In this document: piece by piece, positions 25,448 to 34,493 of the stretch
Position numbering within the stretch: position 1 is the first letter of the stretch
Layout: every line of letters begins with the position of its first letter
Origin: VXPQ01 sp965232485
GTDB lineage: Bacteria > Bacteroidota > Rhodothermia > Rhodothermales > VXPQ01
Length of the DNA stretch: 64,000 nt
Assembly (NCBI GenBank): GCA_965232485.1
Contig: OZ246975.1
Coordinates: 2,542,001 to 2,606,000, forward strand
Reading direction: 5' to 3'
Program-made: the position numbers and the translations under genes
Notes under the pieces: generated by a model
The model's input: only the letters and a program-made list of their open reading frames with translations
What the model was told of the DNA's origin: nothing
Databases searched by the model: none

Positions 25448-28400
25448 TCAGTTGGCGATGCTCAGCCGGAAATTGAATCCGCCGTTGATGCTCGTAGAGG
25501 AAGGCGTCCGGCTGTCTTCGCTGATGAAATTTTCGTACCGAAGCGTGAAATCCGTGCTGACGCGATTGCTTATCTGATAGGAAATACGGGGTGCAACCGT
25601 ATAGCGTTTCGAAGCGGAGATGACGGATACGTTGTCCCCCTCGATCGCCTCCCCGACCACGAATGTATCGCGCCGGTCGATGTAATCCGTAAGCGCTCGC
25701 CGCAGTAAAAGGCGCCGGTCGCTCAGGTTGGCCACCGACATGCTTAGACTGAAGCTGATCCGGTTGTTGATTTTTTTCAGGAAGGGTAATTTCATGCCGG
25801 ACCTGGAATAGTTGGCCGTCACGGTGATTTGGCTGTTGTTGTTTTCCGACACTTCAAAGTTCGTGGTGCTCAGCATGTACGAGGTGCTCTTTTCCCAGGT
25901 AACGGTTGTTCGCAGGTTGCCCTTGAAGGACAGATCAAGTCCGATCAGGGGTTGGAATCGCTCGTTGACACGAATGCTTCCGACTTCGTCGGTGGGGATG
26001 GTAAATACAATTTGCTGTCCGCTCAGGTCAAAAGCACGGGTCGAGTCGTTTGAGATCACATTGCGGCGGTAATCGGTGGAATAGTCCGAGCTGTAGCCAT
26101 GCCGGAGGCTGGCGTTCGTAACCAGACTGCGGATGATGGGCCATTGCCCGATTCCCGACCAGGTGATTTGCCATCCGGGCATGGGGAAGGGCAGAAATCC
26201 GCGGGAATCTATGGCGCCCGGTCCAGACAGGAAGGCGTCTTGAAAATCGGTTACGATGGATTCGTTGGTGAGCACAATGCGCCCATCGCCGTTTTCGTCT
26301 CCGATACGCCTGGGGTCTTCCGCTTGGGCGTCGTCCTGTTGATACGTTTCGAGCTGCCTGGCGAACAGGTCAAGATAACCCGACCCGAAAACCCACACGG
26401 AAGCCCGGTTCGATCCGGTGAGCGTTTCGGTGATCGTGATGGGGTCCGGTCGGTACGTCCGGTTGGCGTTGTGGGTCCAGTTGGCGCTCCAGGTCAGATT
26501 GATCTGGAGAGACTGGGTCGGGTTGAGCGTGGTGCGGCCTTGTATTTGCTTCCGGTCCGTCAAGGCGTCCTGCACCTGGAGTCGGTCGTTGACGATGCGT
26601 TGTTCGAGGGGCAGGTCCCTTTCGAATCCGAACCGGTATCCGAGCGGCGGCCCTGCATTATGGAAGAGGGCGTCTATCAGGCTGTAGGGCGCGTCTACAT
26701 CCAGGATGTCGCCGTTATCGTCCAGGATGAGTTGTCCCACATTGCTGGAATTGCTGCTCTGGCTGGAACTGTATGTTATCGTAAGCTCCCGGATGCCTGT
26801 GGCGGCCAGCAGGGTGCGGCGGGCCAGCGACACTGGATTGGGCAGCAGGGCGGCCAGGAAACCCGGGCCGCGTTCTTCTTCTATTTCTGTTTCTCCATCT
26901 TCTGAAGGGGCGCCTGTCGTTTCGATTTCATCTCCCGGAATGTCCGGTATGGCGTCCGCCTGCATGTCCAGCGTATCTTCTTCTTGCACAGGGGGAATCT
27001 CCGGCTCCGGGATTGCTTCGAGATCGTCTGTCGTCTCGATTTCGTCCCCCGGAATGTCCGGTATGGCGTCCGGTTGAATGTCCGGCGCGTCTTCTTCTTG
27101 CGCGGGGGGAATCTCCGGCTCCGGGATTGCTTCGAGATCGTCTGTCGTCTCGATTTCGTCCCCCGGAATGTCCGGTATGGCGTCCGCCTGCATGTCCAGC
27201 GTATCTTCTTCTTGCGCGGGGGGAATCTCCGGCTCCGGGATTGCTTCGAGATCGTCTGTCGTTTCGATTTCGCCCTCTGGAATGTCCGGTATGGCATCCG
27301 CCTGCATGTCCAGCGTGTCTTCTTCTTGCACAGGGGGAATCTCCGGCTCCGGGATTGCTTCGAGATCGTCTGTCGTTTCGATTTCGCCCTCCGGAATGTC
27401 CGGTATGGCGTCCGCCTGCATGTCCAGCGTGTCTTCTTCTTGCGCGGGGGAAATCTCTGGCTCCGGGATTGTTTCGAGATCGTCTGTCGTTTCGATTTCG
27501 CCCTCCGGAATGTCCGGTATGGCGTCCGCCTGCATGTCCGGCGCGTCTTCTTCTTGCACAGGGGGCGTTTCCGGATCGGGCAATGCCTCCTCGTTTGCGC
27601 CGTCCTCGTTTTCTGCTTCCTCTGCGGCCTTCCGGGCGGCTTTTTCCATTGCCTTGCGCGCTCTTTCTTCCTGTTTCAGGCGCGCTCGTTCTTCGCGGGC
27701 CGCTTCCCGCTGCTCCCTGCGCTCCTCTTTTGCGGCGGCGCGCTGTTCCTGACGCTGCGTTCGCACGTTGGCTTGTTCCTGTCGGTACCGTTTTTCTGCC
27801 TCCTCCATCGCTTCGTAAAACGGTATTTTTCGGAACAGGTCTTGTATGCGGAGCGTGTTGCCGCCGCGTATTTCGGCCTGGTTGCTTGTCGAAGCCCCGG
27901 TATTTCGCCCAACCGAACCGTTCCGCCAGTTGAATTGCGAGTTCCAGGTGATATCCTGGAGATCGAACCATGCCAGCGCGTCGGGCATTCGCGGATTGAA
28001 GGTGGCCGTAAATCTTTCGCTGTGCTGATCGGTTCGAACCCCTTCGTGCCCGGAGAAAATGCGGTTGATAACCTGCCCTGCTCCAACCACGCGAAGCTCG
28101 CTTATTTCGAATCGCGTGTCGTCTTCGCTGATCAGGCCGGCCGCCAGGGCAGCTGCTTCCGTTGTGTTGGCGAGAACGCTTTCGTTGCCGAGGCTATCGA
28201 CGCGGATGACGGTAAATACGGTGTCTACCCCTGCCGCATTCAGGCTTTGGCTGGTGTTGGCCGTGTACGACAGGTTGAGAAACTGGAATGGATCGTACTG
28301 AAAGTTGCCGTTGCGCCGATGCGAAAGCGCATGCGATTGGCGTATCGGAAATTCGACCAGTTCCGGCAGGGGTTTCGCGGGGGCGTTGGGGAGGTCCCGC

Positions 28401-31400
28401 CGCCGGTCTTGCGACTCGGAGAAGTTGCGCGATGCGGTGGCTCCGGTCGAGATGGTTCGGGGGGCGTAATTGAAATTCAGCCTGCCCAAGGGGCCCAGTA
28501 CGGGAATATCCTCAAGGAACCAGAACGGACGCACCGTGCGTGGTCTCCGAACGTTCAGCCGGTAGGTGAGGGAGGAATTCCATCGCTGGCTGTCCCGTTG
28601 CCGCTGGGACGGGTTGCTGGCGCTCGCATTCGATGAGGAAAAACTCAAGGCAATGCCGTCCACCGTATTGCGCAGCGCTCGCGAATCCGATCCTGATTTG
28701 CCGATCCGGATGTTATAGGAGCGCGTGACGGATCGGGTTTGGGCCGATTCGATGATCTCTTCTTTTTTCTGCTCGCGTTCCGCCTCGCTCAAGTCTTCGT
28801 TCCGGTCGGTTTGCGTAAGGAGTTCTTCCAGCCGGATATCTCCCCGATTGGGCGAGAAACGAGGGGTAGAGGTCTGGTTGGACACCTGGGCCGAGGCGGG
28901 AAGCGTCCAGCCGTACCGTTCCGGGATGAATTTGTCGAGATTCACATCGGTCGTAACGCTCCAGTTAGAGATGTTGACCTGCTCGCGATCGCCCAAGGTG
29001 CTTTCCAGCCCGCCGAAGCCGTCGGTCTGGCGTTGCCATGTGGCCTTGATCGTGGCGAAGTCGGCCAGCTTGACGTCTGCGTTGCCCACGGCGGCCCAGC
29101 CATTCGTTTCGTCGTAGCCAGACACCCGGAGTTCATTCACCCAGACGGTTACGTCCTTGAGGATGTCCTCGGGACGGATATTCCGGACGCCGGCCATGGT
29201 CGAGTCGGCTCCGTTGCGAATACCGATCACAATGGTGTTTACGCCGCCCAGCGAAGGCGTTCCCTTGACGCCAAGGCGCGCGCCGGGCGGGGCGAATTCG
29301 GAAATATCGGGGCTGAGCGGCGCTTCGTGAATGTCCGACCAGTAGACGCTGTCTGTGGGGAAAGTCCGGTTGTCGCGCGATACCTTGAGCTGGTTCAGCG
29401 CGCCCAGTTTGATATTTACCGAGTTCAGATCGATGAGCTCGCCGCCGACCATGCGATTGGTTTGCCAGATTTCGTCGGCGTCCCCCGTCGTGATCGAGCT
29501 GGGGGACAGCGGCATCTCGTACTCGTAGTAGTCATTCGTTTCGTTGGCGCCGAGGCGCATGAAGAAACGCACATTATCGCGTTCTTCAATAGGCGCGCCG
29601 TCTCCCCGCTCGCCGTGCATGTGCAGAAACATGCGCAGGTTCGAGTATTTCAGCAAATCGACTTCCTGCTGCCAGGTCTTGAAGATCGCCTGCTGCTTGC
29701 CGGGCACAAGATTCTCCACCCGCAGCGCCATGGCCTGTTCGCGCGCATTCTGAGTCGTTGCGGTGTTGGTGCGAATCTGGCTGATGATGGTGCCGTTGGG
29801 CGGGGCGTACGTATTGCTGTTTTCTTCATTGTTGATGCTTGAAACGGAGAGACGGGTCTGGTCTCGCATCATGTCGCCCGGAAGGTCTCGTTCGCGCGAG
29901 ACCGCCTCGGACTTTTGCCATTGCGCCCCTACCAGTTCGAACGTTGGAAAGCGGAGCGTGATCGGGTTGTCGTGCCCCGTCGTCCATACCCGGATCGATT
30001 CGATGAGGCTGAAGTCCTGTATATTGCCCACCTGCCGCGAGAAATCCCGGATGGGGATGCGGATCTGATACCACCCGTTGGCTGTCTCCGTGACGACATA
30101 GTCGTTTACGCGCTCGGGTCGGGCAAGCGAGTCGAGCGCTGTGGGCGAGAGGGGCAGTTCGTACTGGAAGTAGCTATTGTCGATGTCGGCCGCCGAATTG
30201 ATGTTCAGGTCCTCGGTGTCGGGAAGGCGCGAATTGCCCCGGTTGCCGTATAGCGAGGGCGCCAAGTCTTTCTGCGCCTCGAACGAGTTGATTTCCGTGC
30301 CTGGAAAGTACCGGGAGAATCGCTCCTGTATGCTGGCGCCGTTCGGGTAGTACGTCGGATTTTCGAAGTATCCGTTCGCTCCGAAGTAGAAAAAGTCGTC
30401 GCCGGATGGGTCGAGCCGGGCTTTCGCTGCCTCGGCGCGGTAGCGCGGATCGGATATCCCGTCGTCGAGCGCATCGAGAAAATCGCGGAAATGCGCCTGT
30501 TCGGTGACCAGGGGGTCGTAATCGTCGGGCGAATAGGAAGCCAGCCCGTCCAGGCCAAGGTCTTCCGTGCGTTGTCCCTCTACGTCAATCGTAACATTCT
30601 GCGTACCGCTGGCCGTACGGCCCCACGGATCCAGATCGCGCACGCTGGCGCTGGCGAGGGTAAGTCCGTCTTCCGTGTTCAGCAAGCCATTGGGAAGAAT
30701 GTCTTCCGAAATAGAGCCCAGATCCACGAACAATTTCGCATCCCGGTGAACACGCCCCCCGGCCTCGGGAAACACCTTCACAATAAATTCAATAAACTCA
30801 ATATTTTTGGTGGAAAAATCGGTGTAGCCTTCCGGCAGGCGTTGCACCATGCCTCCCCATGTATCCCGTGGGTTGTCAAGAAAGCCCCGGAGGTCTCTCG
30901 TGTAGTTGTACGGTCCGCGCTGATGGGGCGTGAAGTAGACGTCCAGAGGCTGAAAAATCGGATTGTTGTCCCCTGAGATATCCTTGCTTGGCAATACATC
31001 TCTAATGTTGACCGCGCAGATCGCTTCGTCTATCGAAGCGCATTTCACGTTTTTCCCGATAAGGTCGTTCAGCGTGTTCTGGTGCAGCGAGTACCAGCCC
31101 AGCACGGCCCGCCAGTTCGTGCGCAAGGAATCCGATGCGCCGCCCGAGAAATCGGCGGGAAGCACGCCGATCGAATCGGGAGCGGAAGCAATGCGCCACC
31201 CGCCGGCTTGTCGCAACGAGTACGTATTTTCGAACCCCTCGAAGTCGTCGAGGTAGGAAATGCCTCGCAGCTCGTCCCCTTCGAAATCCTGTCCCAGATC
31301 CTGGAGGGCCTCCCGCGATTTTTCGAACGCCGTAGTGGGGTTCGCGCCGGGTCGGAGTTGTGCGAATTCGCCGGATATCCGGATATGGCTGGGCGCCCGC

Positions 31401-34027
31401 GTCTGGATGAGCGGAAGGGCGTCTACGGCCCGCGTCAGCCACAAGGGTTCGATGTTCAGTTGGCCATCCAGGCCCCAGATGGTGTTGGAGATCGGTTCTT
31501 CCCCGATGCGGTATTTGTCTATTGGCGATTTCTGGTTCAGGCTGAACAGCGTACTGCCGAGAGCAAGTTCGTCGCTGGCGAGATAGTCGAGCCGCGCGCC
31601 GAGCAACGTTTTGGTTTGAATATTGAAGTACGAATTCTGCTCCCAACTGAGTTGTATGTCGCGCCCCCCGATCAGGTAGGCGTCATTGATGATCGTGACC
31701 GTGCCGCCCTGGTAGTCCACCACGAAATCGGTGTCTTCCGTTAGTCGGCTTCCGCCGGACGTGACGGTAACGGACCCTTCGATGAGCCCTGAAAAAGCGC
31801 GCAGGTCGTAGAAGTCCTGAACAGCGCCCTTGTAGGATCCCCGGATGCGGTACACGTCGAATTGCGACTGGCGCGCGGCCAGTTCTTTCTTTTGCGTATA
31901 GAGGCCGGCGTACGCATACTTGTTTTTGCGCGCCTGTTTTTGCGGTTCGGGAATGTTCAGATCGTCGATAATATTTTCTATATGGCTGCCGAACGGTTCG
32001 AGCCAGGGGAAAATAAGTTCGCCCTTCGCCGGTTTGATCGTGAAGTTGGCGAGGTAATCGAACAGGTCGTCGGGGCGTTCTGCGCCGTCCGCGTTGAGCC
32101 GGTCGAGTCCGAGAAGTTGGAGAAGCGTTTGTCGTCTGTTGTCGTTCAGTTCGGGCACGACGGTCGCCGCCGGGCTGCCCGGGGGCTGGTATTCCACTTG
32201 CAACTCGAATTCGTTCGGATTCAATCCCCGTCCGGGAATCCGGTAAATGTTGCGCAACTCAAGATACCATGCCGCCGGGTTGAAATTTCCTTCGGGGTTG
32301 GGCTGGCGAAGCTGGACGGGCTTGAGCAACTTCAGCACAAGCCGATCCGAATTCTGTCCGCCGGAGGCGCCCCCGGTTTCCGAAGAGAAATCCCCCACCT
32401 GATACGTTTGCCCATTCGCCCGGAAACGGAACGACACGGCCAGCGCTTCGTTCTCCTGCATGCGTTGCCGCAAGGAAATATACCCGAGCACATTGTCGAA
32501 ATCGAAGTCGATCCCCCGGCGGAGTTTTTTGAATTTGCCCACCTGAAAGTCGTCGTCGCTCAAGCCCAGCGAGGCGAGGTAATCCTGGGGTTTGGCGTCG
32601 CCGTTCCGGACCTCTGCATCCAGCGTGGCCTGGGGATATCGCCCCTCGGCGATTCCCGGAAGGACCTGCGACGTATAGCCGTTGGCCAAACGCACGACGT
32701 CCTGGGATTCTCCAAGATCGACCAGCGCCACGGCCTGTCGCACATTTTCCTCTTCGGCCGTGGTGCGCTCCAGTTTCCAGATTTCGATATCGGTGATGCT
32801 TTCGAAACCGTTCGCAACGAACACTTGCGGCGGATTCTGCAAGGCGTCTTCCCAGCGGTTGCGGAAGTAATAGGCCAGGAAATAGTGCGTATTATCGCTG
32901 TATTCCGTCGGTTTTATATCGAATTCCGTCGTTTGGGCGCCGCCTTCGATCGACAGGCTGTTCGACTGGCCTTTTTGCTGGCTCGCCACCGTGGTGAGGT
33001 GCATGCCGCCCAGCTGGAATTCAGTTTTGATGCCAAACAGGCTCTGGCCGCCGCGAATCAGGCGCGAGGGGGTTGACAAATTGACGTTCCCGGCTTCGAT
33101 ATTCTGGATAATTTCGTCTTCGTACCCCGTGTATTGCAGGCGGAGCTGGTTCTGGAATTCAAATTGATTCTGCGTATCCCAGTCAATGTCGATATCGAGT
33201 TTGTCTCCGATCGAACCCGTGACGCCAAGGCGGATATCTTGCGTGAATTCCGGAGAAAGCCGCCCGGATCGGCCTGTAACGGCTACCTGCTGATCGCTTT
33301 TGCGGTATTCGAAACCGGCCTGAATGCTGGCTTGGCCGTTTACGGTCAGGCTCACGGTGGAAGCGCCGAATATCGTACTGAAGGCGCTTCGCCTTCCGCC
33401 GGGTATGGCGATGTTGAATCCCAGGCCGCCCCGGGACCTCTGGCGGCGTTGTTGGGCGTGCTGATTGCTGATGATGCGCCAGTTGTCGGTGAGCCAGGCG
33501 TTCAGGCGGCGTTCCCGGTACGCGTCGAAGTCGATGACAAGCGGGTATCGGACCTCGCTTTCTCCCACAAATTCCCGGACGATGAATTCTTGTCGGGTGG
33601 AATCCAGCTCGACTTCGTGTCGCCAGTAGTTGCCCAGCGCGGGAAAGAAGGGGCGGCGGATCCGCTGCACCGGGGCAGCCGTCCGGCGATCGGGTTTTGC
33701 GGGCGGAAGGTAGAAATTGGCCCGCCGGAAAATGGTGGTGTCGGCGTCGTCGGCTCCGGTATTATCGCCGAAGATTTTTGCGAAGGTGACGTCGCCCCAG
33801 GGTTTGTCGCCGAAGATCGTATCGAAGGTGACCGGGCTCCAGGGTTCTCCGCCGAAGATCGTTTGGAAGGTGACGGAATCCGCGTCGGATACGGCGTCGT
33901 CGTCGGCGGGGGCGGCGTCTTCCCCGGGCGGAGGAGTAACCTGCGCGTTGCCGTACTGCGCCGTCAGGCCGTGCAGCAAAAATGCAATGACTATGGCGCC
34001 TGCCGCGTGCAAACAGGGCGTCTTCAT
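25448..34027 (-). CDS. sprA: SprA/SovP-type outer-membrane translocon protein of the type IX secretion system
   Basis: 2859 aa from ATG 34027 (MKTPCLHAAGAIVIAFLLHG), with a signal peptide ending YGNAQ. The size, the early NYWRHEVELDSTRQEFIVREFVGE, GGLGFNIAIPGGRRSAFSTIFG, repeated TRQDIRLGVTGSIGDKLDIDIDW-like barrel strands and the EMPLSPSS/ELPLSPTAL segments are characteristic of SprA, the 36-strand barrel through which T9SS cargo crosses the outer membrane. A Lys/Arg/Glu-rich helix (~2085-2146) is followed by six copies of a 38-residue acidic repeat (QEEDTLDMQADAIPDIPEGE...) at ~2146-2376, inserted between barrel segments. Three SDDTVTFDTIFGDKPW-like motifs repeat near residues 60-100. The substrate with a sorting domain at 18200 fits this export route. 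The acidic insert is not part of the family core. Confidence 0.93.
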   Translation of the reverse strand: MKTPCLHAAGAIVIAFLLHGLTAQYGNAQVTPPPGEDAAPADDDAVSDADSVTFQTIFGGEPWSPVTFDTIFGDKPWGDVTFAKIFGDNTGADDADTTIFRRANFYLPPAKPDRRTAAPVQRIRRPFFPALGNYWRHEVELDSTRQEFIVREFVGESEVRYPLVIDFDAYRERRLNAWLTDNWRIISNQHAQQRRQRSRGGLGFNIAIPGGRRSAFSTIFGASTVSLTVNGQASIQAGFEYRKSDQQVAVTGRSGRLSPEFTQDIRLGVTGSIGDKLDIDIDWDTQNQFEFQNQLRLQYTGYEDEIIQNIEAGNVNLSTPSRLIRGGQSLFGIKTEFQLGGMHLTTVASQQKGQSNSLSIEGGAQTTEFDIKPTEYSDNTHYFLAYYFRNRWEDALQNPPQVFVANGFESITDIEIWKLERTTAEEENVRQAVALVDLGESQDVVRLANGYTSQVLPGIAEGRYPQATLDAEVRNGDAKPQDYLASLGLSDDDFQVGKFKKLRRGIDFDFDNVLGYISLRQRMQENEALAVSFRFRANGQTYQVGDFSSETGGASGGQNSDRLVLKLLKPVQLRQPNPEGNFNPAAWYLELRNIYRIPGRGLNPNEFELQVEYQPPGSPAATVVPELNDNRRQTLLQLLGLDRLNADGAERPDDLFDYLANFTIKPAKGELIFPWLEPFGSHIENIIDDLNIPEPQKQARKNKYAYAGLYTQKKELAARQSQFDVYRIRGSYKGAVQDFYDLRAFSGLIEGSVTVTSGGSRLTEDTDFVVDYQGGTVTIINDAYLIGGRDIQLSWEQNSYFNIQTKTLLGARLDYLASDELALGSTLFSLNQKSPIDKYRIGEEPISNTIWGLDGQLNIEPLWLTRAVDALPLIQTRAPSHIRISGEFAQLRPGANPTTAFEKSREALQDLGQDFEGDELRGISYLDDFEGFENTYSLRQAGGWRIASAPDSIGVLPADFSGGASDSLRTNWRAVLGWYSLHQNTLNDLIGKNVKCASIDEAICAVNIRDVLPSKDISGDNNPIFQPLDVYFTPHQRGPYNYTRDLRGFLDNPRDTWGGMVQRLPEGYTDFSTKNIEFIEFIVKVFPEAGGRVHRDAKLFVDLGSISEDILPNGLLNTEDGLTLASASVRDLDPWGRTASGTQNVTIDVEGQRTEDLGLDGLASYSPDDYDPLVTEQAHFRDFLDALDDGISDPRYRAEAAKARLDPSGDDFFYFGANGYFENPTYYPNGASIQERFSRYFPGTEINSFEAQKDLAPSLYGNRGNSRLPDTEDLNINSAADIDNSYFQYELPLSPTALDSLARPERVNDYVVTETANGWYQIRIPIRDFSRQVGNIQDFSLIESIRVWTTGHDNPITLRFPTFELVGAQWQKSEAVSRERDLPGDMMRDQTRLSVSSINNEENSNTYAPPNGTIISQIRTNTATTQNAREQAMALRVENLVPGKQQAIFKTWQQEVDLLKYSNLRMFLHMHGERGDGAPIEERDNVRFFMRLGANETNDYYEYEMPLSPSSITTGDADEIWQTNRMVGGELIDLNSVNIKLGALNQLKVSRDNRTFPTDSVYWSDIHEAPLSPDISEFAPPGARLGVKGTPSLGGVNTIVIGIRNGADSTMAGVRNIRPEDILKDVTVWVNELRVSGYDETNGWAAVGNADVKLADFATIKATWQRQTDGFGGLESTLGDREQVNISNWSVTTDVNLDKFIPERYGWTLPASAQVSNQTSTPRFSPNRGDIRLEELLTQTDRNEDLSEAEREQKKEEIIESAQTRSVTRSYNIRIGKSGSDSRALRNTVDGIALSFSSSNASASNPSQRQRDSQRWNSSLTYRLNVRRPRTVRPFWFLEDIPVLGPLGRLNFNYAPRTISTGATASRNFSESQDRRRDLPNAPAKPLPELVEFPIRQSHALSHRRNGNFQYDPFQFLNLSYTANTSQSLNAAGVDTVFTVIRVDSLGNESVLANTTEAAALAAGLISEDDTRFEISELRVVGAGQVINRIFSGHEGVRTDQHSERFTATFNPRMPDALAWFDLQDITWNSQFNWRNGSVGRNTGASTSNQAEIRGGNTLRIQDLFRKIPFYEAMEEAEKRYRQEQANVRTQRQEQRAAAKEERREQREAAREERARLKQEERARKAMEKAARKAAEEAENEDGANEEALPDPETPPVQEEDAPDMQADAIPDIPEGEIETTDDLETIPEPEISPAQEEDTLDMQADAIPDIPEGEIETTDDLEAIPEPEIPPVQEEDTLDMQADAIPDIPEGEIETTDDLEAIPEPEIPPAQEEDTLDMQADAIPDIPGDEIETTDDLEAIPEPEIPPAQEEDAPDIQPDAIPDIPGDEIETTDDLEAIPEPEIPPVQEEDTLDMQADAIPDIPGDEIETTGAPSEDGETEIEEERGPGFLAALLPNPVSLARRTLLAATGIRELTITYSSSQSSNSSNVGQLILDDNGDILDVDAPYSLIDALFHNAGPPLGYRFGFERDLPLEQRIVNDRLQVQDALTDRKQIQGRTTLNPTQSLQINLTWSANWTHNANRTYRPDPITITETLTGSNRASVWVFGSGYLDLFARQLETYQQDDAQAEDPRRIGDENGDGRIVLTNESIVTDFQDAFLSGPGAIDSRGFLPFPMPGWQITWSGIGQWPIIRSLVTNASLRHGYSSDYSTDYRRNVISNDSTRAFDLSGQQIVFTIPTDEVGSIRVNERFQPLIGLDLSFKGNLRTTVTWEKSTSYMLSTTNFEVSENNNSQITVTANYSRSGMKLPFLKKINNRISFSLSMSVANLSDRRLLLRRALTDYIDRRDTFVVGEAIEGDNVSVISASKRYTVAPRISYQISNRVSTDFTLRYENFISEDSRTPSSTSINGGFNFRLSIAN
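26900..27590 (-). repeat. Six in-frame 114-bp tandem repeats inside sprA
   Basis: The marker word TTCTTG on the plus strand occurs at 26981, 27095, 27209, 27323, 27437 and 27551, exactly 114 bp apart each time, with no indel. Each unit encodes 38 residues of the pattern PxQEEDTLDMQADAIPDIP-EIETTDDLEAIPEPEIP. Units differ by a few substitutions (TLDMQ / APDIQ; EGE / GDE). Confidence 0.95.
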
Positions 34028-34493
34028 GCGGCAGGGGCGGTTTTGCCCCGTTATGCGTACGGCGTACGAACTCACCCGACTTCTTTGCGATGGTCCTGAA
34101 TAACTGCGATGTATAGACAACTCAATCCCGCGGCGGCTTTTTCTCCGCAGGGATTCAGGGTCCTGACGGAGTGCGCCGACGGTCCGCCGCAGGGCGTTTT
34201 ATCGTCCGGCGGGGCGCCCCTCTCAGCCCCGGGGTTGAGAGGACTTAATCAGAGCATCCTTGGGAAACGGTAGCAGAAGCGCGCAGGAAGCAGGGGATTG
34301 GATCGCAGGTTGGGCGAGGCCCCGAATCGAAAGGAACGCTTGTTCGAAAAAGCAATGTGCAGAACGGGCAGCGTCGCCGGTTCGGTGGGCGTTCTTTCCT
34401 ACGAATCAGGAAAAAATAGTTCCCTGCGCGCGTTTTGGGACATTTGTGTTCGACGGGGGCTTCGCCGGCGCGCTTTTCGGGGCGAAGACGTTA
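34028..34493. other. Intergenic region upstream of sprA
   Basis: 466 bp without a credible gene. It holds the hairpin-plus-repeat element B1 (34219-34261). A seven-bp stem CTTCGCC/GGCGAAG at about 34459-34482 lies just past the ABC permease stop and may be its terminator, but has no U tract. No defined sprA promoter was found. Confidence 0.45.
34219..34261. repeat. Hairpin-linked dispersed repeat, copy B1
   Basis: A perfect stem CCTCTCA/TGAGAGG enclosing CCCCGGGG (34219-34242) runs into GGACTTAATCAGAGCATCC (34241-34259). The latter is the inverse of GGATGCTCTGATTAAGTCC, similar to the right end of the insertion sequence. Same organisation at 39400 and 45115. Confidence 0.65.

Noticed and set aside
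26984..28636. Plus-strand long frames through the sprA repeats
   Set aside because: They are repeats read in the wrong frame; the minus-strand frame is continuous over 8.6 kb with SprA motifs.
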